NCBI RefSeq assembly: GCF_027579695.1
Contig: NC_083571.1
Location: 88,943,888 to 89,007,887, forward strand
Source of the DNA: Neoarius graeffei
Taxonomy: Eukaryota; Chordata; Actinopteri; Siluriformes; Ariidae
Length of the DNA stretch: 64,000 nt
Direction: 5' to 3'
Part shown: positions 24,604 to 35,400 of the stretch, piece by piece
Layout of the letters: each line of letters starts with the position of its first letter
Numbering within the stretch: position 1 is the first letter of the stretch
Made by a program: the position numbers and the translations under genes
The notes under the pieces: model-generated
What the model saw: the letters and a program-made list of their open reading frames with translations, nothing else
Told to the model about the DNA's origin: nothing
Database searches by the model: none

Positions 24604-24768
24604 TGCCATTGCATTTAGGAGGAAATTAAACAACTTATCTTCCTCATCTACATCAGCTTCCTGTGTGGCCTCTGCAAATTGTGGGCACCGTTTATGCTGT
24701 CCCTCTGTCCACCATAGGTGGACTGCCCTCTCAGCATTATATGCATTAATATCCGGGTCCTGTAGCCC
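24604..24768 (-). pseudogene. coding-like relic of unknown origin
   Basis: Minus-strand open reading with DPDINAYNAERAVHLWWTEG, then an acidic EADVDEEDKLF segment and a stop at 24598-24600. It has good coding character but is cut at 24769 by a repeat terminus. I cannot name the family; it may be a transposase end or a host pseudogene. Confidence 0.35.
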
Positions 24769-25570
24769 AGGGGTTCTCAGCCTTTTCTGCTTTGAGGCCC
24801 ACCTATTCATACTTGTACTGAGTGGGGGCCCATTAAAAAAGATCCCCAATTATTTTGGCTTATCTATTCTATTAGAATCTAATAATCTATTTTAAAGTGT
24901 ATTAATAGGATGCAACATCACTCCCTGTTATAGATGGGAATTTAAATAAATGCAATAAATCAAATTTTTAGATGGCTATGATAAACTCCCCTGCCTCTAT
25001 GCCCTATGGACAGTCTGGCTAATGTACACGAACACACTTACACGAATTTGTACTGCTCATGAACGTGTACATGTTCACAAGCTGACCATTAGCTTAACCC
25101 TGAAACAGAACAACAGGGTAGGAAGCTGCTTATGTTATTCAGCATCACGACTGCAAAGTGCACAATCAACTTACTACTACTGATATACAATATCATTAAA
25201 CTTGACGTAACTACATTGCTTACCAGCATTCACATAAGAATTTCACAATAATAAACTGAATCCCTAGCTACATCTGCAACGGCTAAAATCCTCCTACCGC
25301 TCACTCTCGTGGCTAACATTGGCTAACGAGGAGTTTAGCTGCTATCACCAAATAACAACACATTAATAAACTTACTGGGCAGAATGGATCTTCAAATGCC
25401 GGACGAAATTGGAGGTCGTGGTCTGGCTGTCAGAAAACGTCATGTTGCAAATCTTGCACTGCGCCGTTCGTCGTTTACCTTCTAGGCAGTAAGCCGAAAG
25501 TGATTACTCTTGGGATGGCTGACATGATGATATGATGTGAAATCTGTGAACACATCATGGCATGGGGCGT
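24769..25570 (-). mobile_element. BED-finger hAT fragment
   Basis: It starts with the hAT-like terminus CAGGGGTTCTCAG, shared in inverted orientation with 6890-7124. On the minus strand near 25390-25480 a BED zinc finger is encoded: CKICNMTFSDSQ and TSNFVRHLKIH, with paired Cys and His. No right terminus was identified, so the end is approximate. Confidence 0.5.
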
Positions 25571-25589
25571 GCCGGTATATAGCCCACGC

Positions 25590-26656
25590 CAGGCCCGGCG
25601 CCAGGAACAGTTTACTAAGGGGGCAATTAGAAATCGCAAGGGGGCAAATATTTTTCATATAGTGTGTAGTAGTGATGGCGGTCTGACAACGTGTTTCAAA
25701 CAATTAACTGCGCCAACCACAAAACCACGGCCCCGAAGGTTGCTTTAGTCCGGGAAAATCATGTGACATGTTACCAGGGCAGTTGCGCTTTATCAACACC
25801 CGTGCCCACCTGTTAACCCTCCCCTCCGATTTTCTCACAGACACGCGTTACAACCGGAAAGATGCCAAACATACAACAACACACACAAACCTACAGGCAA
25901 GTCCTTTAAATTTAAAATACATACAAATAGCTCCGCGGCATGAAAACAAAACGTCAATGCAAGTCTAAGGTACTTGGCTCGGCGGCCAAAATCATAATTT
26001 AAAAAAATAAACAGACCCCGCGGCTGCACCAGTAATAGCCTTCCTGACTCGCACTGAGTCAACGCTAACCACTTAATCCGCGATCCCAGTTTAGGCGTGT
26101 AGGGGACTAAACACTCTGAAGTGATGAATTTTCACCCCCGCTGCATGGGGGGTGACGTCAACGACACATATTCTTACGCTATTTGCGCACAAAACGGACC
26201 ATATATGAACATATACATCAACATAAACGGAGATAAACTTAGCCTACAAAGAAAGAAAATGGATTCACAATATTGTGATTGAATTCGTTTAATTTGGTGG
26301 GGGAAAGACTACTCCCGTAAACTGACTGCATATTACAGGATATTGCAGAGGGTTGTACATGTAAAACCCCCGCCCGCACGACCCCTCCCCTTGTCCTTAT
26401 CACAAGTCTGTGTGTGCGCGACTGTGTCAGCATTACATATCTATGTCTAAAACAGGTGATTTATGTGAAATGTATTTTTGTGCAATGCGCAACCACTTAA
26501 TATTTCGTATTTGAAAATGCAAATTATTAATACGTCTATAATACATTATATTTTCATAAGAAAACAATTAAGTGATCTGAGTCTCCGTTGAGGGGGCGGG
26601 GCTGTAGCCACGAGGGGGCGATGCCCCCTTTCGCCCCCCCCACGGTGCCGGGCCTG
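25590..26656. mobile_element. hAT-type non-autonomous element
   Basis: A perfect 8-bp target duplication GCCCACGC (25582-25589, 26657-26664) flanks it. The termini CAGGCCCGGCGCC and GGTGCCGGGCCTG are inverted with one mismatch, followed by GGGGGCA-rich subterminal sequence. The 1067 bp lack an intact transposase. The internal part 25770-25970 resembles 62700-63190. Confidence 0.92.
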
Positions 26657-26759
26657 GCCCACGCAGAGAGCATGCCTGATGGACAGGGCGGTGACAATGC
26701 AACGGCAGTGCAATCAAAATTACTGAAGTATGTGCATATTACATTTTATTTTCACAATA

Positions 26760-26955
26760 AAAACATGATGGAAATAACACTCAAGTCACTCAAGTCATCG
26801 TGTGTCAAGTCAAGTCAAGTCCCGAGTCTTAAACTTCCAAGTCCGAGTCAAGTCTCAAGTATTTTCATGTTTTGTCAAGTCAAGTCACAAGTCATGAAAA
26901 CAGTGACTCGAGTCAACTCGAGTCCAAGTCCCCAAGTCTCAAGACCCCACCTCTG
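26760..26955. mobile_element. hAT-type MITE end rich in CAAGTC motifs
   Basis: Many copies of CAAGTC/GAGTC, ending in CCCCACCTCTG, the complement of a CAGAGGTGGGG-type terminus. Only the right end is present. Confidence 0.55.
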
Positions 26956-28695
26956 GGTTCTACACAAATTATGCTGAATGGATATTATTTCTATGTCAAA
27001 CTCCAAAATGTAATTTTTTTTTAGCAGCTCAAGCTGTAAAATTGTCAGCCTGAACCTAATTTACTGAAAGGGAGACTCCGATAGACTTCACTGGCAGCGA
27101 TTACATCAAAAATATTGAAAGGTAATTACAATCTAAAAAAAGCAAATTAAAGTAACTTACAGGTGTAGCAGTGTGTAAAATGTGTTTTCATGAAAAAGCT
27201 CTTTGACAAAAACATGCAAGGCTCCATGAATTATTTACATAAATCCATCACCTGCGGTGAATTTGGCTTGAGTTCTGAGGTAATACCAGGTAGCGGATAA
27301 CAAGATGACACCAACCCATCTGTCACTCAAATCGGCCCCACGCCTAATTATGCTTAAAAGTATGGCTCAATATAATTTTAACTGTTGAATTATATAAAAA
27401 TTCACCCCCCGGTACAGTTGTCATGAAGGGGGAAACTAGCTATAGAGACCAAAACCGTTTTTTTGTTGTTTTTTTTGTACCAGGCTGTAAACAAGTGTGT
27501 TTTCACTGTAAAGTTGTATATCTTAACATGGGGGTCTAGGAGGATTGACTTGCTTTTGGACCAGCCTCAAGTGGCCATTTGAGGAACTGCAGATTTTAGC
27601 ACTTCCGCATTGGCTTCATGTTTCAGGAACAGAGGTTGCCACCTGCTCCTCTCTCACCAGAAACCACAAAGACTCAGTTAAGACAACAACAGAGTTCCAG
27701 GTATAAATACACTAGATGACTAATCACATACAGTAATGATGAGTAACAGGTGTGTGAGGACAAAAGCAGGAAAGCAGGCAGAATGAGAGGCGGGGTCAGT
27801 AGCACACTGAAACCCAAAATAAACACAAGGCATATGGACAGGCAAACTAAAAGCGAAGAGTCCCTGGTGACCTATAGAGGCCAAAAATGTCCCAACTCAT
27901 CCTTCTTTCCCTGTCTTTCTCTTTGTGAAAGTTATGTGGATCTCGTTATCTAGTCCCATTAAAGAATTAAATAAATTGCATCAAGCCTGTTTATTTGCTG
28001 TGTTTTGCTTCCATCACTTGGTGTTGATCAAAGGCCAACGCATCCACACCATCACAAATGCATCACAGGGAGCATGCATCTGAATTGGAAAACAACAACA
28101 AAAAAAACACCCTGGAGGCTGTTTATTTTTTCTCCAAACCAGCTTACAGTAAAATATGTAGATAATCCTTTTGAGGAAGCTTTTAGCAAATTATTCTGGT
28201 AGATTCTGGCTAATGTGATGCACAGCTACAGTGTAGGTTAGGCTATTGAAATCTCCCTGTTTCATTGTTATCCTCGTTTTTGACAAACATCTGTAGCAGA
28301 TGGTGAAAAATATGCATCTGATTATTTTTTGGTGGATCAGTTGACTGGGGCCATGATTGTTCTGCTTGTTGTCAGAAAGGGTATTGGGAAGCTGTCTGTG
28401 GGGACCTGGAATGATTTGGTGGCTCATGGTTTGGAATACATGTGACAGGAAACATGTGACCCTACACTGCCACAGACAAGATTTGAAAATCTGCATATTG
28501 GCAAGAGACAGTTTTGCGTCATTAGCAATGAAAGTCTTGGTATCTGTATTCCTTTTGTTTGTGCAACATGGCAACTACAATATATAATTTTTTTTTATCT
28601 TGCAAAAGGTTTGATAGTGTATATTTGACAGCATGTGTGAGAGAGCATGATTTAGTGTATGCTAATGTTTGCCAATTTTTTTTCTTTTTTTGCTG
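26956..28695. other. no gene seen
   Basis: AT-rich sequence. Open stretches at 27750-27953 and 28005-28202 lack coding signals. Nothing else was recognised. Confidence 0.4.
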
Positions 28696-28697
28696 GT

Positions 28698-28870
28698 TTC
28701 ATAGAAGAGGCAGTTGAGGCCTCTTCTCAAACACTATCATACTCTCATGCATACCCTGTTATTTTCTTTCTCTCTCTCACACACAAATTATATATTTTTT
28801 GTTGTGTGTGTAATATATATGAATGATAGTGTTTGAGATGAATTAGTGCCTCAACTGCCTCTTCTATGAA
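28698..28870. repeat. inverted repeat with CT/TA-rich loop
   Basis: The arms TTTCATAGAAGAGGCAGTTG..CTCAAACACTATCAT (28698-28740) and its complement (28823-28869) flank a loop of CTCTC and TATAT sequence. It may be a short hairpin MITE. Confidence 0.65.
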
Positions 28871-31372
28871 AACACAAAAAAAATAAATGTTTTGATAGTA
28901 CATGTGAAAGAGATCACGATACTGAGTTCATGACAGTCTATGTTTGAGTGTGTGTGTGTAAGAAAGTGATGCTGTGTGTAAGACGATACGATAGCGTCTG
29001 TGAAACTGTAGTGTGTGTGTGAAGGTGTCAAGTTTGAATTATGGCTTAAATGACTCACTCAACAACGTGCAACATAGCTACCAAAATAACAATATATTAC
29101 ATAAATGACTAATTTATAGTCAGTCGAAAACAATATTTAGAGCTTGTTTCTGATTGTCCAAAAGCCTGACCATAATAATAATAATAATAATAATAAATCT
29201 CAAAACATTGCATGTCATTTTATTGTATTAAAATCTGTAATAAATGAGAAATTAAATCCATGTGGTTCCAGTTTAACACCCACAGATGAAAGTTAAAGCA
29301 CTCTCTTTGATAGTAAATGGCAGTCTATTATGAAGCACATTCATTTTGCTGATGCAAGTCTTAAAAATCTATCCATAAAAATGAAATAAAAAAGTAGCCC
29401 CATTTGAGTTCAGTTTCCCCTTAAAACATCAATGACTATTTGACCTCAACATTACATTACATTTGAGGGTCCCATATTAATTCTCTTCATTTCATGTAAA
29501 AACAAAAGTACACATGGACACCTGTTAGATAAAGGAGGTGTAACTGTACATTAATTCATAACAGAAAGAGATACAAGTGTTGCCAGACAAAACAAACCTC
29601 ACCCAGTAGCACTTATGATGAATATGAAGGAAGATATCGTGAAAAAATAGGTACCCTATGAGTACATGTGGCTACTGCTTATAAATTTTTTTTTCCTGAT
29701 ACCATGTCCATAAATATAGCATATATTTACTCTATGAGGCAGTATCCACAAAAATGAAGCGTAATCCAAAAATGAACAATTTAAAAATCACAGAAGTGAA
29801 ACATACCAAGTGTCTGTACTTTTATATTATTCTACTCTTACCTCTTACAGTTTTCGAAACTGAAACCTCCGAACCGAGACTGACATACACATGCTGTCGC
29901 CATTTCCCAGAAATGGCCTGGCACTAGAGCTCAGTGGAATGCACTTTCTCTCTGTAATAAGCATAAACATGTCTGAAAGCGATTTCTTTAGTCTAGTCCA
30001 TTTATTTCAAATGGTGAACCGAATTGTATACACTCACCAGCCATTTTAATCAGAACATGTGCATGCGCAGTGTGCAACTGTTACACTCTTACAGCACAAT
30101 GACATAGTGGCTAGCGCCTCTATATGAGGCAGTAGCTACAACAAAAACGATTGTGACCTTTTTGGTGACCTTGACTGGATGACCCTCAAAATGTTGAAGG
30201 TTCTATTTCAGACCAATGCCCATCTATCCTAAAAGTTTCATGAAGATTGATCCAGCTGTTTTCCTGTAATATCGTTAACAAAAAACAAACAAGCCCAACC
30301 GAAAACAATACCTCGCCCCCTGCTAGACTCCAGGCCAGGCGAGGTAACAAACACTACCACCATTGTATGACTTAAAAGTCTCTTTACATTCTGATAGTTT
30401 AAAGGAAAGGACACATCAATCTATCATAACATAAGGTTGGAAAAGCTAAATTGTTGAGATTGTCTTAAGAACAAGGCATCAAATGAAAGGAACAGTATCC
30501 TGTTCCTTTCTGTTATAAATGGAACAGCCTATTATTTGTAGAAGATATAGTGTAGTTAAGCCTTATGTTTGTGAACACATGCTTTATGTGTTAATGTAAA
30601 ACATGCAGTTGGTTTTATATCAATCCAAAAAACCTGTGTATTAGTGCCTTAATCTATTTGTTATTTTAACATTACAATACTTAACATGTAACTAGCTTAA
30701 CTGATAGTGGTATACACAAAATGGTGACCTCTTATGTTGTACAGTTAAAAACCATTTTGAAAACATTCCAAATGTAGTACACATTTTTCAATACCTCCAA
30801 GATAAAGTGATTTTGTTAATTTCTAAATTAAGCCTACACTGCTCAACAGTCTTTTGTACTTTTATTTATTTTTTGCATTTTGATTGGTTTCTCGTTTTAA
30901 AAGAGAGACATAATGGAGGGTCAGGCTGCTGTTACTTAAGTGTGAAATTCCTTTAAAGAAAAAAAATAAATTCTGAGTTTTCTTGGTGAAATATACTATG
31001 ACAATTTAATAAAAAAAAAAAGTGGGTGTTTTTTTTGTTTTGTTTTTTTAAAAAAGGTTGAAACCCTGAATTTACATAGTTGACCTACCTTTTAAGTAGG
31101 GTTACTTGTGATATGACATTTACATTTCTTAGGAATACCAAAGAAACACAGTAACCCTAAAAACAATTTACATTAAAAAAAAAAAAAAAAACACACACAA
31201 TGACCAAATAAACAGGTAAATTTAAAAAGGATGACAAGACATGTACAGTGTATGCACTAATGAATATAAGAACCTTTGTGTGTCAAAATGCTTGTATTTT
31301 ATGAGTAAAAGCATTGAGGACATTACCTCAGCCTACTGGTGTTGTGTTCAGTGTGAGGAAAATGTATCAATT
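28871..31372. other. 3' flank of the desmoglein gene and intergenic DNA
   Basis: Contains an (ATA)n run near 29172-29198 and an old repeat at about 30135-30350 (TGACCTTGACTGGATGACCC, GAAGATTGATCCAGCTG). The gene's 3' untranslated region must lie here below 31373. TTTATT (minus-strand AATAAA) occurs near 30862, but no poly(A) site can be assigned. Confidence 0.4.
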
Positions 31373-32413
31373 TTACAGATTGGTTTTCACAACCTTCTTC
31401 TCTTTGACAACAATCTTCTGTGAGCTGGGAAGTCCGTGTACAGTGCTTGTGTTCAATCCAATAGTCCCATTCTGGGACATGACAGTGGATGTTACCGCCC
31501 TCTGCAGGGATCCATGAGTGATTCCTGAAGTCCCTCCCTGCCTCTCTACTACATACTGCATACTCTGAGAGCCTCCGGCCACAGGAACACTTCTTTGGAG
31601 GGATCCATGAATTGCAGACCCTCCTTGCCCTTCCACAAACACTATGCCTTGAGATCCAGAGATGTTCCCTCGCGGCAGTATTCCTTGGAGGACCTGGCCA
31701 CCTTGTGCACCTGTATCAACAAGCAAAAGCTGTGAACCCGACAAATGAGCTGACTGGAGCAAGTCTGTGTTCAGTGCTGTGGTGGATTCTCCATATGTTT
31801 CCAACAATACCACTCCGTCTCCTCCACCAATCGTGCCTTGTGCTGGCACAGCACCCTGGACCAGGACTCTTTCGTTCACTGGAGCGCCATTCAGCACATA
31901 CATCCCCTGGGTCATTCCCACCATGGGCCTCTCGGCCAACAGCACAGTGTTAGAAACCTGAGGCTCCACCATGTAGTACATTGGCTGCTGTTGCACCATC
32001 AGGGTCTGGGTGGGCACATCGATCAGAGTCTGGGCTGGCTGCACGTCAGATACTACATGGGTGTCGTTAACTACCACATTCTCCGCCCTGTGCATGGTAG
32101 AGGATGCTGCAACTTCGGCGGCCATGTTGACAGTGTTGGTGTTGGCAAAACTGGTGTGCATGGAAACTGATTCAGAGTGATCCATGATGGGTTTTGGAGG
32201 AGGAAGGGAGGCAGCAGCCATTGTGAACTTTGTGCCTCCACCACATATCTCAGCTAGAGTAGTGAACTTTGACCCCAAATTATTAAGGAACCCCAGATCA
32301 TTATCAGATCCCAGGATGCTGCAGCAACCGACAGAGCCAGCAGGTGATCCCTGACCTTCTAAACTAAACAGCAGCAAATTCTCTTCAGCTGTGGTGCATA
32401 AGTCCTGAGTTTT
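31373..32413 (-). CDS. dsg2: desmoglein last coding exon: catenin-binding segment and repeat tail
   Basis: Acceptor TTGCAG precedes AAA at 32413 (phase 0). The 346 codons begin [15 protein letters not shown] and contain the plakoglobin-binding core ([26 protein letters not shown]). A glycine/valine-rich tail follows, with [33 protein letters not shown] and two GSLQR repeats ([20 protein letters not shown]). It ends [10 protein letters not shown] and a stop at 31373-31375. Confidence 0.93.
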   Translation of the reverse strand, partial: KTQDLCTTAEENLLLFSLEGQGSPAGSVGCCSILGSDNDLGFLNNLGSKFTTLAEICGGGTKFTMAAASLPPPKPIMDHSESVSMHTSFANTNTVNMAAEVAASSTMHRAENVVVNDTHVVSDVQPAQTLIDVPTQTLMVQQQPMYYMVEPQVSNTVLLAERPMVGMTQGMYVLNGAPVNERVLVQGAVPAQGTIGGGDGVVLLETYGESTTALNTDLLQSAHLSGSQLLLVDTGAQGGQVLQGILPRGNISGSQGIVFVEGQGGSAIHGSLQRSVPVAGGSQSMQYVVERQGGTSGITHGSLQRAVTSTVMSQNGTIGLNTSTVHGLPSSQKIVVKEKKVVKTNL

Positions 32414-35400
32414 CTGCAAGACACAAATAGGCTTGTTAAAGCACTAAAATTCATATTGCACCTTCCATGAGCTAACGCATACAAATACAGTAGAATGTAG
32501 TCACTGACACAGTTGTGGCGGATGAGTTGAAGCATAAAACAGTAGGATTCCAAGGTCTAACTCTTTGCCTAACTTCTTTTTGTGTTATCAAAATGCAAAT
32601 TTTACTAGTCAACATGACTTATTATTGAAATGTATATTATGTAAAAGCATTAATAAAACTCAGCATTCTGTTTTACTGCTATTCTAAAAGCTAACACATA
32701 CTTCAACAGAGGCCTGTAAATCCAACCAAATTCATTCTTTTCAAACTGCTGTTTGTGCTGTGTTACAGGACAGCATCAAGCTCTATCTACCCTCTTCCAC
32801 ATACAGTTGTGGTCAGAAGTTTACATACAGTGACATTAATGTCATCTTGGATATGAAGGTCATGGCAATATTTGGGCTTTCAGTAATTTCTTTGAACTGT
32901 TCTTTTTCTGTGGCAGAATGTACGGCATACATCTTTTAAAAAAAACCTAGAATTTGGTGCACAAGTTATAATTTTCTTCGGGTTTTCTGAAATCAACATG
33001 GTCAAAATTATACACACAGGGTCAAAAATATACATACAGCACACCTAATTATGGGTAAAATGTCTATTTGCAAGATTCACCCAAACATTTTTGTTTAACA
33101 TGAACAAGCTTCTGGCAGAATTCTGATTGGATATTTCATGACTCTTCATGGTAGAATTGGTAGCGTTCAATTAATTTTTTTCCCCTTCTTGGCATGGACT
33201 CGACTTATAAGCACAGTCCATATATTTTCAATAGGGTTGAAGTCAGGGCTTGTTTTAAGCTTAATGTTAGACTGCTTTATCCTCCACAACCAGCTCTGAT
33301 GTGCGTTTGGGTTCATCGTCCTATTGTAACTTCCAAGTTTCTGATGGTTTATGCTGAAGAATTCTGAGGTAGTCCTCCTCCATTATTCCATCCACTTTGT
33401 GCAATAAACCAGTTCCACTGGCAGCAAAACAGCCCCAGAGCATGATGCTGCTACCACCGCCACCAGCTGGTACAGTGTCCCTCTGTACATGGTGGTCACT
33501 GTGGCTAAGCAACTCAATCTTTGACTCATCTGATCATACAGCTTTCCTCCAGAAGGCCTTTCTCTTTGTCTGGGTGGTCAGCTTCAAACTTTAGTTAAGC
33601 TTGAAGGTGTCAATTTTGGAGCAGGAGGTTATTTCTTGGACAGTAGCCTCTTAGTCCATGATGATCTGAACTGTAGACAGTGATCCATCAGCTTCCAGTT
33701 CATGACAGGGCTGTGCCATGGTGGTTCCCAGGTTGTTCCTGACCATCCAAACCAATTTCCTTTCAGCTGAGGGTGACAGTTTGGGTTTTCTTGAAGCAAA
33801 GTAGCTTGGCAAAGTGACTACACCCCACAATAACTTGGATACAACTGTTTGAACTCATCTCATCTCATTATCTCTAGCCGCTTTATCCTTCTACAGGGTC
33901 GCAGGCAAGCTGGAGCCTATCCCAGCTGACTACGGGCGAAAGGCGGGGTACACCCTGGACAAGTCGCCAGGTCATCACAGGGCTGACACATAGACACAGA
34001 CAACCATTCACACTCACATTCACACCTACGGTCAATTTAGAGTCACCAGTTAACCTAACCTGCATGTCTTTGGACTGTGGGGGAAACCGGAGCACCCGGA
34101 GGAAACCCACGCAGACACGGGGAGAACATGCAAACTCCACACAGAAAGGCCCTTGCCGGCCACGGGGCTTGGACCCAGGACCTTCTTGCTGTGAGGCGAC
34201 AGCGCCAACCACTACACCACTGTGCCGCCACTGTTTGAACTGATCTTGGAATTTGCAGTTGTTTAGAAATGGCTCCAAGAGACATTCTGGGAGTTGTGTA
34301 TATCTGCGTTTCTCTTTCTCAGCTCTGCACTGAGCTCCTTGGACTTTCCCATTTTACTGTGTACTGGTCAATCCAGTGAGTGCTGTAAACAAACCTTTTT
34401 TTATGAAGCCACAGAGAAGCTACCAGCTGTAGTCAATCATGATCACTAACAGGAAGTTAAGAGACCACAGCCTTGGCAAGATAAAAGACATTTTGGAAGT
34501 TTCAGCACCTCCGAATTAATAATCTAAGTGAGCGTATGTATAATTTTGACCCTGTGTTGATTTCAGAAACCCCAAAGAAAATTAAAACTTGTGCCCCAAG
34601 TTCGTGTTTTTTTAATTAAAAGATGTATGCTGTACATTCTGCCACAGAAAAAAAAAACAGTTCAAAGAAATTACTGAAAGCCCAAATATTGCCATAACCT
34701 TCATATCCAAGATGACATTCATGTCACTGTATGTAAACTTCTGACCACAACTGTATGTGGAAGAGGGCAGATAGAGCTTAATGCTGTCCTGTGAGACAGC
34801 ACAAGCAGCAGTTTGAAAAGGATGAATTTGGTTGGATTTACAGGCCTCTGTGGAAGTATGTGTTAGCTTTTAGAATAGCAGTTAATAAAACTAAGCATTT
34901 TATTTTATGTTTTTACATTATATACCCTTTCAATAATAAGTAATGTTGAATAAAATTGCATTTTGATAAAGAACAAAAACAAGTTGAGCACAGAGTTAGA
35001 CCTTGGAATCCTACTGTACGTGAGCTCACAGATACCGATTGGCAAGTGTCATAATGATTGACAGTGACGTGACACTATGCCATCCCTCATACCCAGACAG
35101 TGCATTCAGCATTGCTCTCCAGGTTCCAAGCCATAGATCAGGATTCTGACTTACATTAGGGCAAACAATTTTCTTTTATGCCATTAGGGAGCCCCTATAA
35201 ATTATTTTCTGAAGTTGAGATATACAGTGGTGCTTGAAAGTTTGTGAACCCTTTAGAATTTTATATATTTCTGCATAAATATGACCTAAAACATCATCAG
35301 ATTTTCACACAAGTCCTAAAAGTAGATAAAGAGAACCCCGTTAAACAAATGAGACAAAAATATTATACTTGGTAATTTATTTATTAAGGAAAATGATCCA

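Larger units (their letters stand above)
32539..35017. repeat. palindrome (265-bp arms) with a Tc1 at its centre
   Basis: The left arm 32539-32803 is the reverse complement of the right arm 34754-35017. The match is perfect next to the insertion (CCTCTTCCACATA and TATGTGGAAGAGG) and recognisable out to ACAGTAGGATTCC/GGAATCCTACTGT. The central TA of the palindrome is the Tc1 target site. Confidence 0.88.

Noticed and set aside
26780-26950. CRISPR-like regularly repeated GAGTC/CAAGTC units
   Set aside because: Spacing is irregular, units are 5-6 bp, and the sequence ends in a hAT-type terminus; it is MITE subterminal repetition in an animal genome.
28191-28574. 127-codon minus-strand frame
   Set aside because: No recognisable family, mixed composition and no flanking signals; treated as chance in AT-rich DNA.
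31612-32170. Plus-strand open frames of up to 113 codons opposite the last desmoglein exon
   Set aside because: They are antisense shadows of the long Gly/Val/Gln-rich desmoglein tail, which has clear family motifs and a proper acceptor on the minus strand.
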